DNA of 64,000 bases. Origin: Isoetes taiwanensis (lineage: Eukaryota > Streptophyta > Lycopodiopsida > Isoetales > Isoetaceae). Shown in pieces: positions 12,065 through 22,511 of the stretch (its first letter is position 1; each line of letters opens with the position of its first letter). The position numbers and the translations under genes were made by a program. Under the pieces are notes generated by a model that had not been told where the DNA came from, did not search any database, and saw nothing but the letters and a program-made list of their open reading frames with translations. The stretch spans positions 1,328,338-1,392,337 of the forward strand of contig JAJEKV010000110.1 in assembly GCA_021234155.1 (NCBI GenBank), written 5' to 3'.

Positions 12065-13059
12065 GACTACTCCACGCTTGGAGTTTCCTTCTACTATGCA
12101 CTGGGACACATCCATACGGCTACGAGTGACGGCAGGCTGGAAGGCACTATATGCAATGCAAAACAATAGTCATAGAGCGGAGTTGTATGATTGGGCCCAT
12201 CAGTCACGCCTGTTCAAGGTCTTAGTGGAGCCTGTCCTTTTATACGGGGTGGAAGTATGGGGCCCAGTAGTATCACTTGCTACTTGGAATGACTTGGAGC
12301 AGGTCCAGAAAGCCTTCTTAGTACGAGCACTAGGGGTGAAGTCCACAGTCCCATATCAAATTCTACTGCGGGAGGCGGGATTCTTGCCTCTTGAGGGCGG
12401 CCCTTGATCGCCACATTGTCTATTTTCGAAAGGTGGTCAATATGGGCGATGCTCGTCTCCCTAAACTAGCTTATATCATGGCAATGGAGCCGCGGGCCCT
12501 CAAGGCCTCTTTGGAGGAAAAGAGAGCTCAATGGTTGGCTAGATGGAATGTGCAAGAGCACAGGTGCATACATGTGCAAACAGAGGCAGATCGCCATAGT
12601 TTGAGGCAATATCTTGACGATTGCTTCCTCAGCAAGCTTTGGGATGCCAATGCCCTTGAACAGGTCAAGACAGCACACTATCAGCGCCACATAAATCCCA
12701 CATTGGAACGAGGCCCGCAATGCTACCTGCGTACCCACTTGCCCATGAAAAGGCGCAGACTCATTGCCTCCATTCGCACAGGGGCGCATCATCTTCGAAT
12801 TGAGACAGGCAGATGGATTGGTGAGCTACGCCAGGACAGGCTCTGTCAATGCTGCCAAATGGGAGTCATTGAGGATGAATCTCATACCCTTCAAAGTTAC
12901 CCAACATATGATCAAATTCGGACACAATATGCTGAGTTGGTCAGGCCTGGCCAGCCGTTACATGTGACATTGAGCACAGCATCCGTACGGATGCTGGGAT
13001 CATATCTTCAGGAGGTTATGGACATGCGAGATCAGCTATGTCCTCGGGCACACACTTGA
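12065..13059 (+). pseudogene. LINE reverse transcriptase, C-terminal part (5'-truncated)
   Basis: Two frames joined by a frameshift near 12395 read as the distal end of a non-LTR reverse transcriptase. The first has TAGWKALYAMQNN, VEPVLLYGVEVWGP, NDLEQVQKAFL and ILLREAGFLPLE. The second has RTGAHHLRIETGRW and a degenerate Cys/His finger, LCQCCQMGVIEDESHTL, where a later Cys is replaced in QSYPTYD. In LINEs this region follows the RT thumb and contributes a zinc finger. The RT catalytic FADD box and everything upstream are absent, as expected of 5' truncation during target-primed reverse transcription. It sits inside the Helitron in the same orientation. Confidence 0.8.
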
Positions 13060-13250
13060 CATGTATATAAACATTGATGTATACTTGTACAGTTTGACAG
13101 CATTCTTATTACTGCCACGGTTTTTCCCTCGAAAACCCTTCGGGGCGGGGGTTTTTTAACCCGGACAGTAATAAGTTTGTTGCGCTCCTTATGGGTCCCA
13201 TAGGCCGATTGGCCTCAGTGGACGATAAAAAATCATTCTCATTCTCTTTA
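13060..13250 (+). mobile_element. 3' UTR and tail of the LINE
   Basis: After the stop come a conserved hairpin (about 13106-13173: 'ttactgccacgg', 'cctcgaaaaccc', 'gcgggggttttttaacccgg', 'cagtaataa') and 'gggtcccataggcc...ggcctcagtggacga'. It ends in a short (CATTCT)n tail at 13235-13247. Related ends occur at 25918-26045, 27599-27722 and 37625-37690. Confidence 0.75.
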
Positions 13251-14640
13251 GAACCGTTAGATAATGTTGACTTAATTTCCCATTAAAGTCTTGGTGTAAA
13301 AGTTGTGTGGGGATATTGGATCTATTTCATGGTGCACAAACCTTTGTAGAATATCTACCTTTCTTGAAACACGAAAGAGTTTCATTATGCATCCAATATA
13401 ATAATCCTCTAAATGGGGGAGATCACCTCAAACATCCATGTACATTCTCTCAACAACCCAACATTGTATAAGAACAACTTGACATCCATCCATGTATAAG
13501 AACAACTTGACATCCATCCACGAGTATTGAGGCTTCTCCAAAATCCAACAACCACCAAATATGAATGAACCACCAAATAACTATTCATACGTAGCAAACA
13601 CGTCATGAAGGTTGACATGCTTGGTATTCATGAAGGTTGACATGTTAATCTTGGTGGCAACGGATGCATATCTCAAATCCAAATGCATATCCTTTGACAT
13701 TGTTGTGAAGCTATGATGTATTGTACATGTTGTGTAGCACATGTTTTATTGCACATGTGCATGGGCCGAATTTGGATAAGTAGAAATGCATAGTAGCACA
13801 ATATTGAGTGCTTGAAATTGATTATAGAAATATAACAATTTCTACAAATTGCATTTTAGGAGGGTTTGTAAAATAATACAACATCTATTTTCTTTTATTT
13901 TCCATGAGGATATCCATTTCCTATCCTCTTCAGTTACCATTATGCAACTGTTTTGCACTCCTATCTCGACTGCAAAGGCAAGTTTCCATTTATTGAACAT
14001 TTAGAATTTAGAGCTTACGGATTAAGTCTACAGGTTTAGGGTTTGAAGATTTATCATATTATGATTCATGAATTTGAAAAACTTGAAGGGCTCATGAATT
14101 TGAAAAACTTGAAGGATAGTAAGCCCTGCTCATAGATGGGGCATGCAATGACATCAACCATACAATCACACACATAGATTTAGAGTTTAGGCTTTGGGGT
14201 TTAAGATTTGTGTTTAGGTAGAATATTGTTACTATATATCAAGTATATTTACAGCTCTTAAAGGAGACAATATCAAAAGGTTGATTTGCCAAGTTCTATT
14301 TTGTTTTAGAGAAACATATATTTATAAGCATGGATTGTATAAAATCAAACAGACTGATGCATCATTCTACTAAGGCAGACAATAATGCGAGTAGAATGGC
14401 AACAATCTTATTTTGCAATATCTGATAGCAAGATCCACTCTGATTGCAATCACTTGACTATGCATCTACTCATTCTGTTCCACTCTATGCTTTCATTATT
14501 CCTACCCATTTGACACGTCTATGGCTAATGTTTGACACACCTGAACCCTAAACCCTAAGTCATTACAATATATGGGCAGGATTGCATCTAAAACTTTTTC
14601 TTCCACCTATAAACTCCATAATGCTACTATTCTACATGTC
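13251..14640 (+). other. Helitron 3' interior, non-coding
   Basis: AT-rich, with small tandem duplications: 'tgtataagaacaacttgaca' twice near 13465-13520, and 'catgaatttgaaaaacttga' twice near 14067-14115. Towards the end it resembles the Helitron at 1-1787. Confidence 0.6.
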
Positions 14641-14647
14641 CAGGTAA

Positions 14648-14677
14648 TGCCCGGCATCGCCGGGCACACGTTTCTAG
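14648..14677 (+). other. Helitron 3' terminus: hairpin plus CTAG
   Basis: TGCCCGGC (14648-14655) pairs with GCCGGGCA (14659-14666), followed by cacgttt and CTAG (14674-14677), then host T. Identical to the terminus ending at 1787. Confidence 0.9.
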
Positions 14678-15560
14678 TTTCAATGATGAAAATAGAAGGT
14701 AAGCTTAAAAAAATAGTGCATGTCTATGTTTCAGATGACAGGAAGCATGACACTCATTTTGTGCAACATGGTTTTAAATTACATTTGGGGTGGCTTAAGA
14801 ATAATGCAGGTGGACACATAAACCTTCATTATGTGTGGTCGGATGGTTGTGCATCTCAATTCAAATCTGCACGGGCATGGTATGGAATCTGCAGATACCA
14901 TGTTGAAAACAAAATTCGAGTGATATGGAATTTCTTTGGATCTGGCCATGGGAAAGGCACACATGATGGCGAGGCTGGTATAGCAAAGTTGTGGCTTGAG
15001 AGCGAGCAGAGAAAACAAAATGGCATGCAAGTGACAGGTGCAGCAACAGCTTGTGCAGTTTTAAGGACCAAGGAATCGGATTGTGAAAGGGTGTTTTGGG
15101 AGGTTGGAAAAGCAGATGTGAACAGGCAGCAAGCATTCAATTGCAAGACTTTACCTGGTACTCAGCAGATACATTCTGTTCAACTATAAACCCAGCAGAT
15201 CCAACAAAGTTACTATGCAGACCACTCTCGTGCTTTTGTGATGCTTGCATGAACTTCAATTGGTTGAATTGTGAGAACATTAAACATTGTGGAGAATGGT
15301 CTCTAAAAAGTTTGGAGCCCACAGATCATATTGCCTCTCGTGGTGAAGCTGAAAATGATGTGGATGTTTTGTATGCAGAAGACGAGGCTGGTTTAGATGA
15401 CACTGTAGGAGTTTCAGATGTATTTGTGTCTTTTGCAGCACTAGACAATGTGGAAGGTGTTTCATACTATGTTCTCATGTGCACCAGGGAAAAGCATGCA
15501 TTAGAAGAAGATTCAATTGATGACTATGGAAATGAATACTCTGCTGGCACTAGTCATTGA
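14678..15560 (+). pseudogene. Transposase-like gene, C-terminal half
   Basis: This continues in frame from 8460. It encodes KIVHVYVSDDRKHDTHFV, LHYVWSDGCASQFKSARAWY and WNFFGSGHGKGTHDGEAG, then CKTLPGTQQIHSVQL. A one-base frameshift near 15185 is followed by NPADPTKLLCRPLSCFCDAC and an acidic tail (15186-15560). SDGxxxQFK and HGKGxxDG supply candidate second and third acidic residues of a DDE/D-type active site, after the DFAENY Asp at the end of the N-terminal half. The remaining C-terminal codons seem to run on past 15560 (YYELIPGCHNKYKLLP, in another frame) until an L1 interrupts. Non-functional. Confidence 0.6.
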
Positions 15561-15614
15561 AGGACAATATTATGAACTAATCCCAGGCTGCCACAATAAG
15601 TATAAACTGCTTCC

Positions 15615-17386
15615 TACTACTGGATACTTTCTCCTTGGCTTCAGGCATTCTTCTGAATTGGGGTAAATGCTCCGCATTATGGGCCCAGTTGACTCCGCCT
15701 CCCCCTTGTTTGGCTCTATTCCCTTGGAAGGTGCTTCCAGGTAATGTGTGTATTAAGCTGTTGGGTATTCCCTTTGGAGGGGATGTTTCCATGGGGAGGG
15801 TGTGGGATGAGATTTTGCAGGGGTTGCAGAAACACCTCAATTGGTGGAAGGGTAGCAAGTTGTCCATGGCGGTAGGATCACTATTGCCAAGTCGATTTTT
15901 TGTAGCACTCATGTGTATCTGACAAAGATCTGCGATGTTAGCTCCTGAGGGTAAGATACAGGCTTTGGATAAGATTGTTCGAAATTTTGTGTGGGGCGGG
16001 GATGATGAAGGGGCGGTTGTTAAAGTGGCTTGGTGGAAGTGTCTCCGCCCCCGGGAGGATGGGGGCTTGGCCATTCTGGATTTGGCACTGCATAGTAAGG
16101 TGTTGGTCTCTAAGTTTATTTGGAGCATTCGCAGGATGGAGCATCTTCTCACAGTGCGGCACTATTGTGGCAATCTCTTAGCCATTGTGTGGCATTTGGA
16201 AAGTCGTGCATGCATGTAGAGTTGCCACAGGCAATTTGTTGTATGGTCTCGGCCTTTCCCACATGCATCCCCTTTTCTCCGGGGTGTTGCGGGCTTGGGA
16301 TCACGCGTCGTGTGCTCTTCCGGCTAGATTATGCCTCGGTTTATCACCACTCTTCTCCTTTCTTGTGGGTTCCTCTACCTCCTGCATTACTTGCCCTTAG
16401 GCGCCACCCTGCATGCTTTCGGCCTTGAGGAGGCGAAGAGAAATCAGCTCTTTGTGCTCACACCTTGGAGGATTGGTATTGGGATGGTCGGCTAGCCGTT
16501 GGGAGTTCTTCGAGCTTCGCTTTTTGCGATGGGCGGTGGCCAGGGCTATCACGGGAACAAGTGGCGGGGAGTATTCGCTTTACACATACCTATAGTCCCT
16601 CGGGGTGATGTGGTGGTGCGGGTTTGGAAGGTTCATCCGGATGTTGTATCTTCTTGTTTTGTGCGGTCTTGTTACCGGGTGTTGGCTATTCATGACACTC
16701 TCCCCCTTGGGCAAGTGGTCTCTGCGGCTTCGGGTTCTCGATGGCGCCGGTTTGGGCGTGGACATGGAGCTCACTTCCCCGAAGGTTCGGGTGCTTATGT
16801 GGCGGTGGTGCACCGCTGTATCGAGGGTGAATGTCCTTGTGAGTCGGTTTAGGCGGGTGTGAGCCCTCTTTGCCCTTGTTGTGGCCTTCATCGTTGAGGC
16901 TGTGGAGCATTGTGCGGTTTTATGCCCTCATTTGCGGGTTGCACGGGATTGGGTCGGGGCTCTGTTTGGTGAGATTGAATAGCCAACAATTGCTTTTCTT
17001 CATGTGTATCACGGTGCTTGGCGGCTCGTGCGGCAAAGCAAGCCTTGCATCCGTCGTGGCTTGGTTGGTGTGGTTGATTTGGCGGCGGCGGTTGTGGATC
17101 TTCGGGGGATTGACTGACTGCGGCCTCTCGATTCCTCGACTTCGGTACAAGCTATTTCAAAGCTTTTTGGTGTTCACGGGATTAGTAGAGCGGAAGTTTT
17201 CCATTTGGCGGGACTTCTTGGGTGTGGTAGATGGTGATGGTCAGTTTGTACAGCAGTAGAGTTGCAGTTGTTGTGGAGTGTCGAGGTATCACTGTCTCTT
17301 TGGGGCAGTTCTCCTTCCTCCTCACTTGCTTTGTAACATTACCATTCTTTTAATATATTGCTGACACAGTTCTTCAAAAAAAAAAA
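15615..17386 (+). pseudogene. L1-type LINE, 3' half with poly(A), 5'-truncated
   Basis: GC-richer than its flanks and broken into several frames. It begins within the reverse transcriptase at FSLASGILLNWGKCSALWA. It continues with IKLLGIPFGG, then RNFVWGG and WWKCLRPREDGGLAILDL, the usual plant L1 region ahead of the zinc-binding RT domain. Near 16900 EAVEHCAVLCPHLRVARDWV resembles the C-terminal zf-RVT region. It ends in an A11 run at 17376-17386. The catalytic FxDD block is absent through 5' truncation. It sits inside the C-terminal part of the transposase-like gene. I could not find a convincing target duplication. Confidence 0.8.
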
Positions 17387-17456
17387 GAATGTTTTGGTAC
17401 CTGCAGAATCTGTGATTGCCGAAAACGTGACAAGGGGTCACAGATCACTGCCATAG
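17385..17456 (+). pseudogene. Probable last codons of the transposase-like gene after the L1
   Basis: Directly after the L1 poly(A), an open frame encodes KNVLVPAESVIAENVTRG and ends at TAG (17454-17456). It looks like a short C-terminal piece separated from 15561-15614 by the L1. This is an inference from position and coding appearance only. Confidence 0.35.
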
Positions 17457-17664
17457 CGACTTCACAGATCTGAAATTGTTTTTATGATGTATGGCTACTT
17501 GGAGTAGCTAGATTAGTCTGGAGGGCCAATAAGCCAGATACCAGAGCTTTGTATTTGCCATAGAGCACTTGTGTTTTGCCATAACCCAGTGGATCCGGTT
17601 GGGTGGTTAATGGTGCTGCCATATTAATTATGCATTAATAAAGTTTCTTTAGTCCAGTGTTCTA

Positions 17665-18348
17665 TTATTTCATTATGGTTCTATGATTCTGTGTTGTCAC
17701 AACTTCCCAAATATACATGAATTGTATCAGTATGGAGATATCTTTAATAATGTTGAGCACTTGATCATAATCAAGGTTTGTGTCCTGTATTCTTTTGCTC
17801 CTCCCTGTGTCTGTTCTTCCATATTCATTTATGTTTATCTTTGTATCTTCCAGTAACTTTTCAACTTGAGTCTTTCTTTTTCTGCCAATATCAGCTTCAA
17901 TCTGAGTCTCTTCATCATAATTGTTGAAAGTTTCTGCACTGTTTTCAAGCATGGATTTGTCTGACTCATTGTTATCTGACCTGTCATCATCTGAGTCTAT
18001 GTCTAATTCAGGGTTCTTGTGTTCACTTTGCATTTCACTATTTTTGCTTGGATTCTCATTGTTTCTGCTGTTGTTTTCTCCTTTTGCTCTGTCTTTGTAT
18101 AGAATGCTTTCATCAAAATATACATCTCTGTTGATTACAACTTGCTTTGAAGTTAGGTTGTATAACATGTATCCCTTTGCTTCTCCATCATATCCCACCA
18201 AATATCCTATCTCTGCCTTATCATCTAACTTTTTTCTGATTTCTGATGGAACATGTACATAAGCCAAGCATCCACATGTTTTGAACATTTCATAATTTAT
18301 TTCTTTGCTAGAGTTTAGCTACAATTGTTCTGGTATGTTGCCTTTTAT
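17665..18348 (-). pseudogene. Ty1/copia pol fragment: integrase C-terminus and linker
   Basis: The minus strand encodes NYEMFKTCGCLAYVHVP, RKKLDDKAEIGYLVGYD, KGYMLYNLTSKQVVINRDV and FDESILY, the standard copia integrase C-terminal (GKGY-like) module. A long acidic linker follows, then IKDISILIQFMYIWEV before a stop. Upstream, IKGNIPEQL and one in-frame stop precede MFKT. The RT and RNase H domains are absent. It appears to continue the integrase core that ends near 22512, from which it is separated by about 4.2 kb of other repeats. Confidence 0.8.
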
Positions 18349-18786
18349 ACACAAACCATTAACACATAACTGACATTATTAATATAAACCATTGCATTTG
18401 ACACGTTTAAATTAAAATCCCCCTTAAACCCCCTTTGGTTTGGGTGCATATTCACACGGGGGGTTACTTCGGGCAACGAGAGCCTTCGGATGGGCATATT
18501 TGCCCTTTATTCCAAGATGTGCACCGTACATAGCGATCCTCGTTTGTGGGGTATGCATGTACAAGTTTTTGTATACTGTATATTAAGGTTTGCAAAATAC
18601 TATAAGGTTTGAGACAATGTACTTAATGGTGTTAATTCTATACATGTATAGGATCTCGCTGCCCGACGTAACCCCCCATGTGAATATGCACCCAAACAAA
18701 AGGGGGTTTAAGGGGGATTTTAATTTAAATGTGTCAAATGCAATGGTTTATATTAATAATGTTAGTTGTGTGTTAATGGTTTGTGT
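18349..18786. mobile_element. MITE with about 125-bp terminal inverted repeats
   Basis: Left arm (18349-18477) and right arm (18662-18786) are near-perfect inverted copies. Each outer end reads ACACAAACCATTAACACA, followed inward by 'ttaatataaacc', 'ttaaaatccccctta' and 'gggtgcatattcaca'. Total length is 438 bp with no coding. No clean target duplication is visible. It lies at one edge of the gap in the copia element. Confidence 0.8.
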
Positions 18787-19770
18787 TAACTAAAAATTTT
18801 TTTGGCCCCTTCGGGGCCTTAAGGATGGTGTAGGGGTGTAGATATAGACAATTTAAGTAATTGCAATGACCTTACTCTAGTATGTTTCTACCATCACTAG
18901 TCTCATTGTCCAAATTTAGGTTGGGCAGGATATGCAAAGCTAGAACCATATGGAGGTAGTAGGAAAAAGATTTGCAAATACTCAAAGTAAAATTTCTCTA
19001 AACTAAAATGAATTTCTGAGGACGAACTCTGTTTGCCATGCATTCTGAATGAGCAACAAAAGAAAGATACAAAACAAAGAAACAAAAGATAGATAATAAA
19101 ATTGGGCCGAATCTTGTGCACAACACAATAGAAATTTACGTTTAACCTGCTCATCTAATGACTTAACAAGACCAATTCCATCGAGAGCTTGCCAATATGC
19201 AGGACTACCTTACAAGTTAATAAAAAAGGCTACCCAACAAAAATCCACATAGAGGAATTTCAGGATATGCACAATGTCAGAATAAGAAGAATACAACTCT
19301 TGTCACAAACTGACTTTCAATGATCACGTTCAACAAAAACAGCCAAAGAATGGTGATCCAGATTAGCTCCAGTGAAGAGGCACAAAATAATCATTACAGC
19401 ATTTTATAAATCCCCACTATAGTGGTTCCTGTAAAGGCATCATGAAGTATCAAATTCTTTTCGTTTCAAGCTAAACAACTGCATCTCACTAGGTCATATG
19501 GCCTTTATCTGAGTCATGAGTACAATAATTAGAGCCCAACAATATAGCTTGTTAAAGAAGCACTTACACGTCTTCTTTCCTCCCAACGATGGACATGTAC
19601 TTCAAATATTGTCTGATACTGCAAAGAATACATGCTTCAAATTTCGTTCCCATGCTTCAAAAGTCATTTACACTGAGCTTCTTTCATTTACTGCCAGAAT
19701 AAAGCAGATTTACTTCTACAAAGCATGCAACCAATGTAAGCCTTTTTCCAGCTTAAACTTCAGAGCCCGG
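18787..19770. other. Non-coding filler in the copia gap
   Basis: AT-rich sequence with no recognisable gene. It includes a short 'ggccccttcggggcc' palindrome at 18803-18817. Confidence 0.5.
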
Positions 19771-20149
19771 TAGGTGGCACTAGGATGGTGAGGCTAGAAA
19801 GCCATGCCCCTAGAGTTGCCCCTAGGACCTAGACTTCCTAAGGCGGGATTAAATCCTGCCTACAAAGTGTGCATGTAAGGCAAAAGTTTTGCCCAACGGA
19901 TGTGTGGTGAGTTGGTATATGCCTAATAATGCCAAAATAAATGTGCATTTGGTCATGGGTTCAAACCTTGCCAATGTATGTTTATTTTTGGGAGTTGGTT
20001 ATTGGGGGTATACGATGATGATCCCCGACGTGGTAGAACTTAAAAGCCTATACGTGTCCTCCACTTTGGCTGCCGCAAGGTAGTGGGATAAACTAGTCTG
20101 TACAAGATTAGTCTAGCATGGACCTTAAATAAAGTAATAAAAAAACAAT
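19771..20149 (+). repeat. SINE-like repeat, copy 1
   Basis: A unit of about 380 bp containing a tRNA-like internal promoter: A-box-like TGGTGAGTTGG near 19905 and B-box-like GGTTCAAACC at 19958-19967. It ends 'ccttaaataaagtaataaaaaaa'. About 130 bp precede the A box, more than in a simple SINE, so the class is tentative. Confidence 0.5.
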
Positions 20150-20159
20150 GGGACTATGG

Positions 20160-20527
20160 TAGGTGGCACTAGGATGGTGAGGCTAGAAAGCCATGCCCCT
20201 AGAGTTGCCGACCTAGACTTCCTAAGGCGGGATTAAATCCTGCCTACAAAGTGTGCATGTAAGGCAAAAGTTTTGCCCAACGGATGTGTGGTGAGTTGGT
20301 ATATGCCTAATAATGCCAAAATAAATGTGCATTTGGTCATGGGTTCAAACCTTGCCAATGTATGTTTATCTTTGGGAGTTGGTTATTGGGGGTATACGAT
20401 GATGATCCCCGACGTGGTAGAACTTAAAAGCCTATACGTGTCCTCCACTTTGGCTGCCGCAAGGTAGTGGGATAAACTAGCTAGTCTGTACAAGATTAGT
20501 CTAGTATGGACCTTAAATAAAGTAATA
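20160..20527 (+). repeat. SINE-like repeat, copy 2
   Basis: Nearly identical to copy 1 and in the same orientation 389 bp downstream. A 5-bp loss in 'gttgcc(ccta)g' and a few substitutions distinguish it. The boxes lie near 20289 and 20342. The pair could be a tandem duplication or two insertions at one site. Confidence 0.55.
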
Positions 20528-22511
20528 TTTAATCGCGAGATATTTGTCCCAGACTCTCGGTTAGACCAGATTGTTTAATCTCAAACGCTGAAGAAAAAAC
20601 TGAATGCTTTCGATGATCCAATGAGGACTGTTTTGAATCAGAAATATTTTCTTCGAGCTGTACAAAATTAATCAGAAGGACACGAAGATAGATTGCTTGC
20701 CTGTTTTGAGTTTTGAAACTTCTGATCAAAGCTGAGAAGATGAACTGGGTACGAAAAGAGGCAGGAGCAGAGGCACCCAGGAGCAAATGCGGCTTCTGAA
20801 ATTCAGAAAATAAAAAGGATTTGGCTGCAGAGCATCCAGAAACACAACATAAGTCGTATCTGAGAACATAGCAACCATTTAATAATGTGATATGTAACTT
20901 AGATTGAAAAAATGGATCTGATTTAAAATACCTTATTTCAAGGCGTGATTGATATTCCCACCAGATTTGTCAATTTGTCCATTTGAGAATCCAAATTCAC
21001 CGCTTTGCAATCTGTGGAACTCAGACTATAGCGCATGTTTACTGCGCAATTATGCCTCCATCTCTTACTCATAAAAGATGGTAAGATGGTGTTTGGCCTC
21101 AGCCTGGTTCTGGGCCAACACACGATTTGGAATCCTAAACAATGGTCAGGACCTCCAGAATTGTTTAAGGGCACAATTCAAGCCCTTGTGCAAAACAATG
21201 AAAAACCGCAAACGTAATGATATATACGGCAGAAATTGGTTCTGCTGAAACTAGCACAACCAAATCAAGAATTATTTTTCTGGCTAAGCGTCTCTGAACC
21301 ACAAGCCTGCTTGTTTCAAGGCTTTTTTTTTTTTTGGCAAAGAAGCTCACGATTTGCGTTTTGGCAGTAAATAATAACGTATTTGATGTCTATAAAGCAC
21401 CAAATAAACAATCAATGGACACAATAACAGTTCTGGGACAACTTCAACGGGAATATAGCAAGAGCAAACAATATCTCTCAACTCAAATTCAAAATTTATA
21501 AAAAGAGTACAAATAGAATTATCAAGACAAAGCTGTGCAAGCGAATCCCTTGCAATCGGCCTGTGTTCTTCAGTCTTGCAAGTGCTACCCTTATAAAAGC
21601 TTCTGCACCGAAAACCGACTCCGAAATTTTCGTATTGATCATACCCAAAATATCACATGGCTTCCATGACTTGGCACCGCTTATTGGAAAGAATGGTATT
21701 TGGGAGGGAACATTTGGCTTCTTGGGGTGGGCATAAAATAAAACATAGGGAAAAATCAAAGCTTATGGGAAACCCAAAAGGTGTGCCTAATTTAGGAATT
21801 ATCAAGGGTTGGCCAGCGGGCCAACAGATGGTATTGAACATGTAAGAAGCAAGAAGCTGCTTTTTCCATCAAGAAGAAAATCGAAGCTTATTTCTACTGC
21901 AAGGAAAGGAAATGATTTTCCACAGTTCCACCAGAATGCTTAGTTCCCCATGATCCATTCGTTTTCTGCTGCAAGCATATGGACGGAATACAGAAGGAAG
22001 CACAAAGGGCCAGGAAAAATGTTATCTTATGGTTTTTTGCTGCAGGAACCATCTCCACCAGATTTTGCTGTCGGAACCATCTCCACGGGATCACCCAGCC
22101 TAAAACCATGCTACCGGAACCAGCTCCACCGGATCACCCAGCCTAAAACCATGCCTTCCTCTGCGCAGTCTAATCGGAGCCCTAAGCAGCCCTAAAGTGA
22201 TTTTCCACGTCCGACAATGGGACCGGCGCCGTACATGGCCACCCTCCCCTATGGAGGTGCTAAAAACGGAGGAAATACCGCTTCTATCTCTGGGCCCTCG
22301 AACCCTAAAATAACCCTAAAATAGCCCTAAAGTAAAATATCTCGATAAAAATAAAAATAAAAATAAAAGGGGGTAAATCATTGGGGATATGAAATTTAGA
22401 CAATAAAAATGGGGAGTGCACTATAGATATACTAATTAGTATACCTCGCACAATACGCCCATGAAATCATATGAAAACCATGCCAAAAAGCGTATAAAAT
22501 CACAAAAAAAA
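20528..22511. other. Unassigned DNA in the copia gap
   Basis: Mixed composition. 22040-22160 holds imperfect repeats of 'ggaaccatctccaccggatc' with 'acccagcctaaaaccatg'. 22300-22370 holds 'ccctaaaat' repeats and (ATAAA)n. The stretch may include the 5' part of a host gene, but no protein is recognisable. An A10 run (22504-22513) marks the boundary with the copia integrase. Confidence 0.4.

Larger units (their letters stand above)
8461..14677 (+). mobile_element. Complete Helitron, 6,217 bp, inserted in the transposase-like gene
   Basis: The 5' end reads A|TCTTC (A at 8460) and the 3' end is hairpin plus CTAG|T (T at 14678). Helitrons insert between A and T without target duplication, begin TC and end CTRR. 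Deleting 8461-14677 gives ...CATA|TTTCAATGATG..., which keeps the host frame (codons H-I-S-M-M) and joins two halves of one protein. This defines both ends to the base. I see no Rep/helicase domain, so it is non-autonomous. It carries a hairpin near the 5' end, a duplicated block, a LINE fragment and unassigned AT-rich DNA that could include captured gene pieces. Confidence 0.85.

Noticed and set aside
12078-13059. Host gene split by a frameshift
   Set aside because: The residues match the C-terminal part of non-LTR reverse transcriptases and a LINE 3' UTR follows.
19771-20527. Duplicated 64-codon protein gene
   Set aside because: The repeated frame is a by-product of the duplicated SINE-like unit with RNA polymerase III-type boxes.
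779-22340. Interstitial telomere repeats (CCCTAAA-like strings near 779, 14550 and 22300)
   Set aside because: Only one to three imperfect units each, mixed with other sequence; too short for telomeric arrays.
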